64,000 nucleotides of DNA from Streptomyces antimycoticus (lineage in GTDB: Bacteria > Actinomycetota > Actinomycetes > Streptomycetales > Streptomycetaceae): contig NZ_BJHV01000001.1 in the NCBI RefSeq assembly GCF_005405925.1, positions 806,001 through 870,000 on the forward strand, written 5' to 3'. Below the pieces are notes generated by a model. It ran no database searches and was not told where the DNA came from. It saw nothing but the letters and a program-made list of their open reading frames with translations. A program made the position numbers and the translations under genes. Each line of letters opens with the position of its first letter. Position 1 is the stretch's first letter. This document shows positions 52,794 through 61,648 of this stretch, in pieces.

Positions 52794-52999
52794 TGGCGAA
52801 CCTGCCCGAGGACATCGTGGACCGGATCAGGGCCCTGGAACGTCAGGTGCACCGGCTCACCACCTACGTCAACAGCAAACCCGGCGGGACGCCGACGGCC
52901 CTGGCCGCCACCGAGCCGTCGTCACCACCGCGGACCCAGGCCCAGGAGACCTCCGGGGAGGAGCCGCCGCGGCCCGACGGCACGGCTACGGGCCCCTGA
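52793..52999 (+). CDS. Small tail-operon protein with coiled-coil start
   Basis: A 68-residue protein: a short heptad region (LPEDIVDRIRALERQVHRLTTYV) followed by a Pro/Thr/Glu-rich tail. Often the last gene of actinophage tail operons. The function is unknown. It ends 22 bases before the convergent small ORF at 53022. Confidence 0.7.
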   Translation: MANLPEDIVDRIRALERQVHRLTTYVNSKPGGTPTALAATEPSSPPRTQAQETSGEEPPRPDGTATGP

Positions 53000-53021
53000 C
53001 GTCCGACCCCGACGGGGTGGC

Positions 53022-53255
53022 TCAACCGCCGCCCGGGCCGGTCACCATGTCGTGATAGGGGTCCTCGGGCGCGGGGACACGCCATGCCCCGTCCGCGTGG
53101 CCGTGGCCATTGCTCTGGTCGCCGTCGTGGCTCTGGTCGCCATCCGTACGGGGGAATTTGAACGGAAAGCCGTCGCGGGCGGCGCTCACCGCGCCGAGCG
53201 AGAACGCGCGCCCGAAGGTGCCGGACTGCAGGGCGATGAGCTTCAGGTCCACCAT
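53022..53255 (-). CDS. Small protein at the end of the PKS operon
   Basis: A 77-residue ORF starting at ATG 53255 (or GTG 53264), about 25 bases after the methyltransferase stop. It reads MVDLKLIALQSGTFGRAFSLG, then an Arg/Phe patch, then a His/Asp/Gly-rich middle (DGDQSHDGDQSNGHGHADG) and a Pro-rich end. Third-position GC is very high in the first half, which supports coding. I do not recognise it. The His/Asp-rich middle could bind metal. A RiPP role is possible but nothing specific supports it. Confidence 0.45.
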   Translation of the reverse strand: MVDLKLIALQSGTFGRAFSLGAVSAARDGFPFKFPRTDGDQSHDGDQSNGHGHADGAWRVPAPEDPYHDMVTGPGGG

Positions 53256-53279
53256 CGGGGGCACGTCAGCGGGGGCGCC

Positions 53280-54401
53280 TCAGCGGGGGCCGGGACGGGC
53301 CGGGGCATCGCACCGGGCCACCACCCGATAGGCGTTGGATATTTTCCCCCGCCCCGCCAGCGGCTTGAGCAGCAGCCGGTCCAAGGTGGTCGCGAGGATC
53401 AGCGCGGGAACGGCCGCGAGCAGCAGCGCACAGCGCAGCAGCCAGCGCGCCCGGCCGGGCGGTCGCGGCAGCGAAGGGGCGTCATCGGGCGGGATGACCG
53501 CGTTCACGGACAGCCATACGGCGCCCAGCAGATCGACCGTGTCGGACGGTTCGCGGTGCTCCTCGGCGATGACGGTGAAGCCGAGCGCGTCCAGTTCCTT
53601 CCGGAGGTTCGCCACCGGCAGGAAGTGCAGATGCTGGGGCTGGAGCCAGGGCAGCCAGAAGCGGCCGAGGAGCCGGGCGAACCAGCACTCCGGATCGGGT
53701 ACCTCGATCAGCAGATGGCCACCGGGGCGCAGCGCCCGCCGGGCCGCGCGGAGTTCGTCGCGGGGATCGGTGCTGTGCTCCAGATAGTGGAACATGCTCA
53801 CCACGTCGTAGCCCCCGGCCAGGCGCTCTTCTGCCAGCTCGGGGAAGCTGCCACGGATGCCCCGGTCTATGCGCCCCGTCCGCTCGGCCAGGTCGACGCC
53901 GTCGGTGAAGTCCAGTCCGTCGAAGCGGGTGCCGGGGAAGACGGTACGGGCCACCGCGGGGAAGTGGCCATGTCCGGTGCCGACATCGAGCCAGGTCTTC
54001 GGGGGCTCGGCGGAGGGGTCCTGGAACATCGCGCGCCTCCGGTAGACCTTGTCCCGCCCGGCGAAGAGGTTGCCGAGTTCGATCTCCCCCATCCCGTCGT
54101 AGAAGTCGCGGTAGTAGAACTCCAGGCCGTCGCCGTTCAGCCTGGGATTCTGGAACACGTGGCGGCAGTCGGCACACGCGTCGAGCGCGAAGCGGCCCGG
54201 CTTGCTCTGGTAGCGGTCCCTGGTGCGCAGCCGCCGCTTCAGCCGCGTCGAACCGCACCACGGACAGTCGGTACGGCGCGGCTCGAAGAACCGCCCGGTG
54301 CCCCGCGCCAGATCGGCCTGATAGCGGGGGCGCAGCGCTGCGACGGTCTCGGCGCGCGACGGCTTCGCGGGCGTACGTGGTGCGTCGGACGTGCGGCTCA
54401 T
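53280..54401 (-). CDS. SAM-dependent methyltransferase with zinc motif and C-terminal membrane segment
   Basis: A 373-residue protein. An N-terminal zinc-ribbon-like CPWCGS..CADC pair is followed by a class I methyltransferase core: TWLDVGTGHGHFPAVARTVFPGTRFDGLDF, then DVVSMFHYLEHSTDPRDELRAARRALRPGGHLLIEVPDPE. The C-terminus has a hydrophobic span (WLLRCALLLAAVPALILATTL), suggesting a membrane-bound lipid substrate. ATGA overlap with the glycosyltransferase gene. This type (Methyltransf_23 with a Cys pair) often methylates sugars or lipids. Substrate inferred: the operon's glycolipid. Confidence 0.85.
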   Translation of the reverse strand: MSRTSDAPRTPAKPSRAETVAALRPRYQADLARGTGRFFEPRRTDCPWCGSTRLKRRLRTRDRYQSKPGRFALDACADCRHVFQNPRLNGDGLEFYYRDFYDGMGEIELGNLFAGRDKVYRRRAMFQDPSAEPPKTWLDVGTGHGHFPAVARTVFPGTRFDGLDFTDGVDLAERTGRIDRGIRGSFPELAEERLAGGYDVVSMFHYLEHSTDPRDELRAARRALRPGGHLLIEVPDPECWFARLLGRFWLPWLQPQHLHFLPVANLRKELDALGFTVIAEEHREPSDTVDLLGAVWLSVNAVIPPDDAPSLPRPPGRARWLLRCALLLAAVPALILATTLDRLLLKPLAGRGKISNAYRVVARCDAPARPGPR

Positions 54402-55734
54402 CGGTCCCCCTCGGGAGTCGGCGTGGCATGGCCACCGGTCTTCGCGGCCAGCGCTTCCAGGTGTCCCGCTGCCGCCACGGCGCCGCCCGCCGCGCGGAAG
54501 GAGGCCCCGACGCGCTCGGCGGCGATGCGGTACCCCGGTTCGTACAGGACGGTGTCCAGCGCCTCGCCGAGCCCGGCCGCCCTCGCCCGGCCGAATCTGA
54601 CGCGGACGCCCGCGCCCGCGTCGACCACCTGCGCGGCCACCACCGGCTGGTCGTCCCGGATGGGGGCCACGACGAGCGGAACACCGTGCCACAGGGTTTC
54701 GCAGACCGTGTTGTGGCCCGCGTGGCACACCACCGCGCTCACCCGTTCCAGAAGGGGGAGTTGAGGGACGTAGCGGCACACCAGGACGTCCTTGTCGTCC
54801 GGGGTGCTGGAGGTCTCCCGGATGCCCTGAGTGTTCGAGGAGTCCGGGGTGTTCGAGGAGTCCGGGGTGTCCGGGGTGTCCGGGGTGTCCGGGGTGAGTA
54901 CGCCCTCCGGGTCGACGATGACCGTCTGGAAACGACCGGCCCGGGCCCGTACGGCCTCCCGGCACTCGGTGAGGAAGCGCGCCCCGGCATCGGTGTTCGC
55001 GGTGCCGAGCGTGACCAGGACGGCGAGGCGCGCGGGGTCCAGCCACTCCCAGGGGAAGTCCGTCGTGGCCGGCCGCTCGGCGATCGACGGGCCCACGTAA
55101 CGGATGCGATCGCCCGCCCGGGCCGGCCGTCCGGCCAGCTCCTCGGTGGTGAAGGCCAGGACCAGATCCGGTGAGAACCGGGGATCGGCCGCGCTCTCCG
55201 GATCGCCGATCCGGCCCCGCACCTCGTTCATCTGCCCGTCCAGCCAGGCATCGATCTTGGGCAGACCGTCCAGCGCGCCCGTGAACTCCGCCGAGGTGGT
55301 CGCGGATGTGGCCCAGCGCACCCCCAGCCGTTCGGCCACCAGTCCGCCCGCCACGGCCTGCTGGTCGGCGATCACCACATCGGGGCGGAACTCCTCGATG
55401 GCCTTGGCGACGCCCGGGGCCATGGCCTCGGCGAGCGGCACCAGGAATCGCTCCCACAGGAACCTCAGCGCGGCCGGGCCGCGTACGTCCGGTGGCCGGC
55501 CCGCCCCGCCCTCCCCAGCACCGGCCCGGCGCAGCGGTAGACCGTCGCCCCCTGCCCGGTCAGCCGCCCGACGACCTCGGGCATCCCGGCCCAGGCCACC
55601 TGGTGTCCCCGGGCGGTGAGTTCGGCCGCGACGCCGAGGGTGGGGTTGACGTGGCCGACCAGCGGCGGCACGACGAAGAGAAAGCGGCGGGGTCTGTGGG
55701 GTGGGGCTGCCTGCGATCTGCTGGGTTCGCTCAT
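54398..55734 (-). CDS. MGT-type glycosyltransferase (GT1/GT28 fold), frame interrupted
   Basis: About 445 residues when repaired. The N-terminal frame has RRFLFVVPPLVGHVNPTLGVAAELTARGHQVAW. The second frame has FRPDVVIADQQAVAGGLVAERLGVRW and the sugar-nucleotide signature VCHAGHNTVCETLWHGVPLVVAPIRDDQPVVAAQVVDAGAG. ATG 55734 overlaps the hydrolase stop as ATGA. The break is at 55513-55516. An in-frame minisatellite inserts a Pro/Asp/Thr-rich linker between the two halves. It probably attaches a sugar to the PKS product. Confidence 0.86.
54831..54896. repeat. In-frame minisatellite in the glycosyltransferase
   Basis: Units of about 9 bp (GGGGTGTCC, three to four copies) and 18 bp encode a repeated Pro-Asp-Thr/Ser linker near the domain boundary. 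Confidence 0.8.
55513..55516 (-). other. Frameshift in glycosyltransferase (run of 4, 5 expected)
   Basis: Four C's on the plus strand. One more joins CAGPVLG to EGGAGRPPDVRGPAALRFLW. Confidence 0.82.
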
Positions 55735-56681
55735 GAGGCATCGGCCTCCCGGGCCCCCAGGGCCGCATCCGCCGCCGTGGCGCCGGTGCCCGGTTCGCAC
55801 CCGTGGATCCAGGACAGCAGCAGTTCGCGGATGCGCGTGGGCGCCTCGGCGAGGACCGAATGCCCCTGTCCCGGCAGGACGACGGTCCGGGTGCCGGGCA
55901 GTACCGACTCCAACCACCGCTCCTGGCTGGCGAGTTCGGAATCCGCGCCGTAGACGGCCAGCACCGGGCAGCGCACCGCGCCGACCTGCTCCTCGCTCAC
56001 CACCCGGCTCTCCGGTACGTCCTCGGCGATGGTGGTCGTACGGACCAGGCGGGCGGCCGACCTGGCCAGCCGTGCGGTGTGGGCGCCCCGGTGGGCGCTG
56101 ACCCAGGCCAGCGACTCGGCCTCATGGACGACCAGTTCGGCGACGACGCGCCGGAGGATGCCGCTGATCTCGGTCAGCCAGCTCTCGGTGGCGGGCTTCG
56201 CCTCGATCACCGCGATCCCCGCCACCCGCTCCGGATGGCGCATGGCGTAGGCGAACGCCACCGTTCCGCCGAAGCAGTTGCCCACCAGATGGACCGGCCC
56301 GGTGATGTCCAGCCGGTCGAGCAGCCGCTCCAGATCGGTGACGAACGTGTCCAGCCGGTAGCCGGAGCCGGGGCGCTCGCTGCGGCCGTGTCCCCGCTGG
56401 TCGTACATCACCACCTCCAGCCCGGCGGCGGCGAGGTCCGGGGCCACCGTGAAGTACCAGCTGGCGAGGGAATCGGTGAGCAGACCGTGGATGAGCACGG
56501 CGGTGGCGGTGGGCGGACGGCCATCGGGCGGGGACAGCCGCTGGACATGCAGTCGGACGCCGTCCGGCCCGGTATCCGGACCGTCGTGGTCCGTGACGGG
56601 GTCCGCGTCGTCGCACGTACCGCTGTCTGTGCCGCCGCCCGCGCCGTCGCAGGTGTCGCGGCTGGTGTCGATCATCGCCAT
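55731..56681 (-). CDS. Alpha/beta hydrolase with Cys nucleophile elbow
   Basis: A 316-residue hydrolase. AVLIHGLLTDSLASWYF gives the oxyanion HG, VMYDQRGHGRSERPGSGYRLDTFVTDLERLLDRLDI the usual strand 4-5 region, and the nucleophile elbow reads LVGNCFGGTVAFAYA, with Cys in place of Ser. The catalytic Asp is likely in VYGADSELASQERW and the His in GQGHSVLAEAP. The start MAMIDTS is followed by an acidic low-complexity tail. Placed after the ACP gene, it may release the chain. Whether the Cys is catalytic needs testing. Confidence 0.87.
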   Translation of the reverse strand: MAMIDTSRDTCDGAGGGTDSGTCDDADPVTDHDGPDTGPDGVRLHVQRLSPPDGRPPTATAVLIHGLLTDSLASWYFTVAPDLAAAGLEVVMYDQRGHGRSERPGSGYRLDTFVTDLERLLDRLDITGPVHLVGNCFGGTVAFAYAMRHPERVAGIAVIEAKPATESWLTEISGILRRVVAELVVHEAESLAWVSAHRGAHTARLARSAARLVRTTTIAEDVPESRVVSEEQVGAVRCPVLAVYGADSELASQERWLESVLPGTRTVVLPGQGHSVLAEAPTRIRELLLSWIHGCEPGTGATAADAALGAREADAS

Positions 56682-56684
56682 GGG

Positions 56685-57011
56685 TCAGCTCTCCCCGGCC
56701 GCCCTGAGGCACCGCACGACATACTCGACGAGCTGCCCCACCGCGAGGTCGATGATCTCGTCGAGCTCCAGGCCCGCCACGAACTCGGCGAAGTTGACCT
56801 GTCTGCCGTACCGGGCCTCCAGGCTGCCGGCCAGCGCCACCAGGTCGATGCTCTCCAGCTCCAGATCCTCGGTGAAGCGGGTCTCCATGGTGACCTCGAT
56901 ATCGTCGAGGCCGTATTCGTCGAGCATCGTCCGGAGCATCCCGGATATCTCCGCGAGCACGGCCGGTGCGTCGGCGGGGGGTGCCGAGACGGTCTGATTG
57001 ACGGTGGTCAC
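56685..57011 (-). CDS. Free acyl carrier protein
   Basis: A 108-residue carrier. The core DIEVTMETRFTEDLELESIDLVALAGSLEARYG has the phosphopantetheine Ser in LESIDL. It is acidic. GTG start at 57011 overlaps the PKS stop as GTGA. Its likely loader is the PPTase-like end of the PKS just upstream. A discrete ACP beside megasynthases recalls enediyne, glycolipid and fatty-acid systems. Confidence 0.9.
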   Translation of the reverse strand: MTTVNQTVSAPPADAPAVLAEISGMLRTMLDEYGLDDIEVTMETRFTEDLELESIDLVALAGSLEARYGRQVNFAEFVAGLELDEIIDLAVGQLVEYVVRCLRAAGES

Positions 57012-60000
57012 TGGTCGCTCTCCTCGTCCTGTTCCTGGTGGTCCGGGCCGGTCGTCCAGGCCACGGCGTAGTCCCGGTCCGGCAGTCCGGGCGGGTTGGC
57101 GATGGTGCTGCAGTGGACCTGGTAGCGGCGCGGGCGCTGACCGGGGGCGGTGGCCGCCACCTCGACGATGAGCCGGGCCGGTGCCGCGTCGGGGTGATCG
57201 GCTCCCGGCAGTGCCTCGGCGATGATGAGGGCATGTGGCCGGTTGTGTAGGGCGGTGCCCTCCGCCGTGGCGACCGCCTCCTTCGCGGCCCGGAAGGTGG
57301 TGGCCCAGCGGGCACGCGATTCGCGACCCCCGGCCGTCGCGGTCGCGAGGAGATCCCGCTCGGCCCGGCCGAAGGCGGCCGCGAGGGCGTGGTCGTCGCG
57401 GTGGGCGACCTCTTCGAGGGCGATACCGGGGCCCGGGGCCCCGTGTGCGCGCGGCACCACGAGGGCGACCCCGGCCTCGGCCCGGTGTGCCAGCGAGAGG
57501 GCCAGTTCGGGCAGGGTCCGGCCGTGGACGCCGATGGCGTACGGACGCCCCTGGGCGTCGTCGCGTATCCCGATCTCGGCGGGGAAGACCGGGCCTTCGC
57601 CGTGGTCCCAGAGCCATCGCCGTACGGCGTCCTTGGCCGCGATCCTGCCCAGCAGCCACTGTCTGCGGCCGCGTGGCGGCTGGTGTTCATATTGCGTGCG
57701 CTCGGCACGGCCCAGGTGGTTACGCATGATCAGATCGCGGGAGGCCAGATCGGGCCAGCGCTCATGGAGCAGCACCCAGCCGCCCGGCTGGGGTCGGGAC
57801 AGCGTGTTGCGCTGTGGGAAGCGCTCCACGGGGCGGGTGTCGGGGTGGTTGTCGAACCGGCGATCCTGCCAGCCCGACAGCTCCGCCCACACCTCGCCGC
57901 CGATCAGCAACTGTGCGTCGGCCTCCAGGGCGGTATCGGTCAGCGAGGTGATCCTGATCAGGCACTCCACCGGTGTGCCGGGACTTGGATGCGGGCCGAA
58001 GAAGCGCATCAGACGCATGCCGACCGGGAAGACCACGGTCCGTTCGGTGCGGGTCGCCATGATCCAGTAGCCGAGGAGCTGTCCGACGTTGTCCAGCAGC
58101 GCTCCCGGCGCGGGGGGTGTGGTGAGCGTGCCGCGTATATGCGACTCGCCGATCGCGGTGAGCGCGGTGAGCCCCTGGAAGGCCGGGCCGTGGAACATCC
58201 AGCGCTCGGCGTAGACGAGCTGTGCGGTGTGGTCGGGGGTGCGCTCGGTGGCGGGGTCGGTGGGCCAGGGGGTGGGACGGGTCGTGGGGTGGTGGGGAGC
58301 GACTTCCACGGTGGCGCGGGCGCTGCGGCCGAAGGTGACGGTGTAGTGGCCCGCCGAGGTGGGGGTCGCGGTGACGGGGACGGTGCTGGGGGGTGCCGCG
58401 GTCACCCACTGGTCGAAGCGGGCGCCGTGGACGGCGACGGCCACGGGGCCTCCGGCCGTGTGCTCCGCCGCTGTGTGCTCCGCCGCTGTGTGCTCCGCCG
58501 CGTCCATGAGGTGCTGGACGATCGTGGTGGCCGGGACCACGGGCCAGCGGTCCGACTCATCGGGCCAGCCGGGGCGTTGGGGGAAGAAGCAGTGGTCATG
58601 GAGGTAGGGCATGGCCTCGGTGGACACCCGCAGATCGTGGGTGCGCGGGGTCGGTGGGCGACTTGCCGCGATGACCGCTGTCGCGGTGGTGGCGGTCTCG
58701 TCGAGCAGGGCGAGTAGTTCGGCGGTCCACGGGGCGGCCGGCGGGTGCGGGGTCGCCCCGTGGGCTGCGTTCGCCGTTGCCGGGTGCGGGTGGGATGGTG
58801 CCCACCCGTTCCGCCCAGGGGGCACCTCCCGGCGGTAGCCGGGGGAGGAACGATCGCCCACCACTTTGCGCAGCTCGCTCAGGCGTGGCTCGTTGAGCGA
58901 GATCAGCGAGCCGTTCAGGTCCAGCCGTACCGGAGGAAGCGTGGGTGTGGGGCGCGAGGCTTCATGCGACAGCGTGGGGTCCACCTCCGCCCCCTCCGTC
59001 CACAAGGCCGTGGCCACACGGCGGAGCTGGGACACGCCGTCTCGGTGGGGGGAGTTGGCGGCCACCACCAGGTGGTCGCGGCCGTGCAGCGTATCGCCGA
59101 TGAGCGACCCCAGCTGGCCCGTGCCGACCTGGACGAACGCGCGGAATCCCGCCTCGTACAGGGCCTCGGTCAGCAGTCGGAAACGCACCGGCTCCAGCAG
59201 GTGGCGGAGGAACAGCTCGCGCACCTCCGCCTCGGTCGCCGGATACGGTGCGGCGGTCGTTCCGGACCAGACGGGGACCCTCGGCGGCAGGAGCAGCTCG
59301 AAGCGTTCCGTCACGGCCCGGATGGGGTCGAGGTAGGGCGCCAGCATCGGGGTGTGGAAACCGGACTGGAAGGGCAGGAGCTGCGCGATCACGCCCTCGG
59401 CGCGCATGGCCCGGACGAACTCCTCGACATCGTCGCGCGGCCCGCACACCATCGACTGGCTGGGCGCGTTGTCGTGCGAGAGCACGATCCGGCCGCCCGC
59501 CCGCGCCTCCAACTCGGCGAGCACCCGTGGCGCACCGGCGCCGAGGACGGCGAAGGCCAGGCCGGGCACCCGCAGCGCGTCGGGGTCGAAGGAATCGAGG
59601 AAGGCGTCCACCTCCTCGCCCGCGTAGAGGCCGCCCACGGCCAGCGCGGTCCACTCCCCCACGCTGTGCCCGGCCACCGCGTCCGGCACGACCCCCATCC
59701 GCCGCAGCGCCGCGTCCAGCAGCCGGCCGACGCCGAAGACGCCTACGCCATGGCGGCCGATGTCGCCCACGCGGGCCGCCTCGCCGAAGCGGTCCCCGGC
59801 GGGGCGGGAGAGCCCGAAGTACTCGGCGACGCCGTCCACGCGGGGGACGAACTCGGCTTCGAGGCCGGGGAAGACGAAGGCGAGCTTTCCCGTGGCAGCC
59901 TTCCCCGTGGCCGCCTTCCCCCTGGCCGCCATCCCTCTGGCCGCCGGGCCCGCGCCGAGCAGTGGCGCGGGGGTGAACCAGATGTCGTTGCGGCCACGCC

Positions 60001-61648
60001 AGGGGCGGCCCTTGGCCACCATGCGCCGCGCGAGCGCGAGCCGTTTGGCGGTGGGGTCGACGATGCCCAGCCGGGTACGGGCGTCCCGCCCCGTCACCGT
60101 CGTCCGTACGGTCGCGTCGTCCGCCGCCAGCAGCTCGGCCAGCCGCTCCGGGGTGTCTGCGGCCAGGGCCAGCACCCGCTCTGGTTCGATGACGACGGTC
60201 GTGGCGTGCGGCGCCACCGGCACCGGCGGCTGCTCCAGCACCACATGGGCGTTGATCCCGCCGAATCCGAAGGCGTTCACGGCGGCGCGCCGTACGGGCG
60301 CCTCCCAGGGCTCGGCCGCGCCGAGCACCGAGAAGCGGGTGGCCGCCAGCGCCGGATGGGGGTCGTCGCAGTGCAGGGTGGGCAGCAGCCGACCGTGGTG
60401 GACCGCGAGGGCGGCCTTCACCAGACCGGCGACACCGGCGGCGGGCATGGTGTGGCCGATCATCGACTTCACCGAGCCGATGACAGCCGTCTCACCCGGG
60501 ATGCCACCGGGGCCGAACACTGCGGCCAGCGTGGTCAGTTCGGCCGTGTCCCCGGCGGGCGTCGCGGTGCCGTGTGCCTCCAGCAGCCCGATGGCGCCCG
60601 GCTCGCGCGGATCGAGGCCCGCGGCCCGCCACGCCTGTCGTACGGCCCGGGTCTGTCCGCCCGGGTCCGGGTTGACCAGACCGGTGGCGCGGCCGTCGGA
60701 GGCCACACCGGTGCCGCGGATCACCGCGTAGACGCGGTCGCCGTCGCGGAGTGCGTCGGCGAGCCGCTTGAGGACGACCACACCGGTGCCCTCGCCGATC
60801 AATAGGCCGTCGGCCGCGCGGTGGAAGGGCCGGATCCGCTGGCTCGGCGAGAGCGCGCGCAGCTGCGAGAACACGCTCCACAGGGTGATGTCATGGCAGT
60901 GGTGCACCCCGCCCGCGAGCATCACATCGCATCGGCCCGAGGCCAGCTCCCCCACCGCCTGGTCGACGGCGACGAGCGAGGAGGCGCAGGCGGCGTCCAC
61001 GGTGTACGCGGGGCCGCGCAGATCGAGCCGGTTGGCGATGCGCGAGGCGGCGAGGTTGGGCACCAGGCCGATGGCCGCCTCGGGCTTGTCCGGGCCGAGC
61101 CGCTCGGTGAACGCGGCCCGTACGAGGTCGAGTTGGCCGGGTTCGAGGTCGGGCAGCAGCTCACCGAGGGTCCGTACGAGCTGGTGGGCGGTGCGCACCC
61201 GCTGGTCGAGCCGGACCAGCCCGGGGGTGAGATAGCCGCCCCGGCCCAGCACCACGCCCACCCGCTGCCGGGCGGGGAGCCGGTCCTCACCGCCCGCGTC
61301 GGCGATGGCCGCCGCCGCGACGCCCAGGGCGATCAACTGGTCGGGTTCGGTGCCGGACACCGAGTTCGGCATGATCCCGAACCGCGCGGCCTCGATCCGG
61401 GCGAACTCGTCCACGAACCCGCCCCGCCGGCAGTACACCCGGTCGGGCGCCGCGGGCGTGTCGCCACCGCCCTCCGGGGCATAGAAACCGGCGTCCCACC
61501 GCCCGGCCGGGACGTCGCTGATGGCGTCCACGCCGCCGACCAGGTTGCGCCAGTAGGCGTCCAGGTCCGGGGAGCCGGGCAGCAGCACGGACATGCCGAC
61601 GATGGCCACCGGCGGCTGCCGGTGCGCCTGCTCGTCCGTCACGCTCAC
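57008..61648 (-). CDS. Type I PKS: KS-AT-DH with C-terminal PPTase-like domain
   Basis: A 1546-residue megasynthase. KS: VDAACASSLVAVDQAVGEL with the active Cys near residue 222, EAHGTATPAGD and NAFGFGGINAHVVLE. AT: AVAGHSVGEWTALAVG near residue 659. A double-hotdog DH follows with MPYLHDHCFFPQRP near 1018 and DNVGQLLGYWI. The last 200 residues look like a phosphopantetheinyl transferase (LSLAHRAEAGVALVVP, FRAAKEAVATAEG), but the metal-binding GIDxE is GIALEE. No ACP lies in the protein; the separate ACP serves it. The plan recalls PfaB/PfaC-type and hglE-type synthases. I chose the GTG at 61648, which overlaps the upstream stop as GTGA. Confidence 0.9.
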   Translation of the reverse strand: MSVTDEQAHRQPPVAIVGMSVLLPGSPDLDAYWRNLVGGVDAISDVPAGRWDAGFYAPEGGGDTPAAPDRVYCRRGGFVDEFARIEAARFGIMPNSVSGTEPDQLIALGVAAAAIADAGGEDRLPARQRVGVVLGRGGYLTPGLVRLDQRVRTAHQLVRTLGELLPDLEPGQLDLVRAAFTERLGPDKPEAAIGLVPNLAASRIANRLDLRGPAYTVDAACASSLVAVDQAVGELASGRCDVMLAGGVHHCHDITLWSVFSQLRALSPSQRIRPFHRAADGLLIGEGTGVVVLKRLADALRDGDRVYAVIRGTGVASDGRATGLVNPDPGGQTRAVRQAWRAAGLDPREPGAIGLLEAHGTATPAGDTAELTTLAAVFGPGGIPGETAVIGSVKSMIGHTMPAAGVAGLVKAALAVHHGRLLPTLHCDDPHPALAATRFSVLGAAEPWEAPVRRAAVNAFGFGGINAHVVLEQPPVPVAPHATTVVIEPERVLALAADTPERLAELLAADDATVRTTVTGRDARTRLGIVDPTAKRLALARRMVAKGRPWRGRNDIWFTPAPLLGAGPAARGMAARGKAATGKAATGKLAFVFPGLEAEFVPRVDGVAEYFGLSRPAGDRFGEAARVGDIGRHGVGVFGVGRLLDAALRRMGVVPDAVAGHSVGEWTALAVGGLYAGEEVDAFLDSFDPDALRVPGLAFAVLGAGAPRVLAELEARAGGRIVLSHDNAPSQSMVCGPRDDVEEFVRAMRAEGVIAQLLPFQSGFHTPMLAPYLDPIRAVTERFELLLPPRVPVWSGTTAAPYPATEAEVRELFLRHLLEPVRFRLLTEALYEAGFRAFVQVGTGQLGSLIGDTLHGRDHLVVAANSPHRDGVSQLRRVATALWTEGAEVDPTLSHEASRPTPTLPPVRLDLNGSLISLNEPRLSELRKVVGDRSSPGYRREVPPGRNGWAPSHPHPATANAAHGATPHPPAAPWTAELLALLDETATTATAVIAASRPPTPRTHDLRVSTEAMPYLHDHCFFPQRPGWPDESDRWPVVPATTIVQHLMDAAEHTAAEHTAAEHTAGGPVAVAVHGARFDQWVTAAPPSTVPVTATPTSAGHYTVTFGRSARATVEVAPHHPTTRPTPWPTDPATERTPDHTAQLVYAERWMFHGPAFQGLTALTAIGESHIRGTLTTPPAPGALLDNVGQLLGYWIMATRTERTVVFPVGMRLMRFFGPHPSPGTPVECLIRITSLTDTALEADAQLLIGGEVWAELSGWQDRRFDNHPDTRPVERFPQRNTLSRPQPGGWVLLHERWPDLASRDLIMRNHLGRAERTQYEHQPPRGRRQWLLGRIAAKDAVRRWLWDHGEGPVFPAEIGIRDDAQGRPYAIGVHGRTLPELALSLAHRAEAGVALVVPRAHGAPGPGIALEEVAHRDDHALAAAFGRAERDLLATATAGGRESRARWATTFRAAKEAVATAEGTALHNRPHALIIAEALPGADHPDAAPARLIVEVAATAPGQRPRRYQVHCSTIANPPGLPDRDYAVAWTTGPDHQEQDEESDQ
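58458..58502. repeat. 15-bp in-frame tandem repeat (3 copies) in the PKS
   Basis: Three near-identical 15-bp units encode repeated Ala-Ala-Glu-His-Thr in a loop of the DH domain. Confidence 0.85.
59886..59945. repeat. 15-bp in-frame tandem repeat (4 degenerate copies) in the PKS
   Basis: Four units encode a repeated Ala-Ala-x-Gly-Lys linker between the KS and AT domains. Confidence 0.8.

Noticed and set aside
45068..52999. Contractile injection system (eCIS/R-type) interpretation of the tail genes
   Set aside because: No sheath, baseplate wedge, spike or AAA+ ATPase gene; the Dit, gpG-like chaperone and gp37-like hub point to a non-contractile siphophage tail.
53022..53255. Firm RiPP precursor call
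   Set aside because: No leader motif, no RiPP enzyme and no protease site; left as an unknown small ORF.
58745..60805. Plus-strand open frame of 686 codons opposite the PKS
   Set aside because: Antisense to KS and AT motifs; no recognisable domain.
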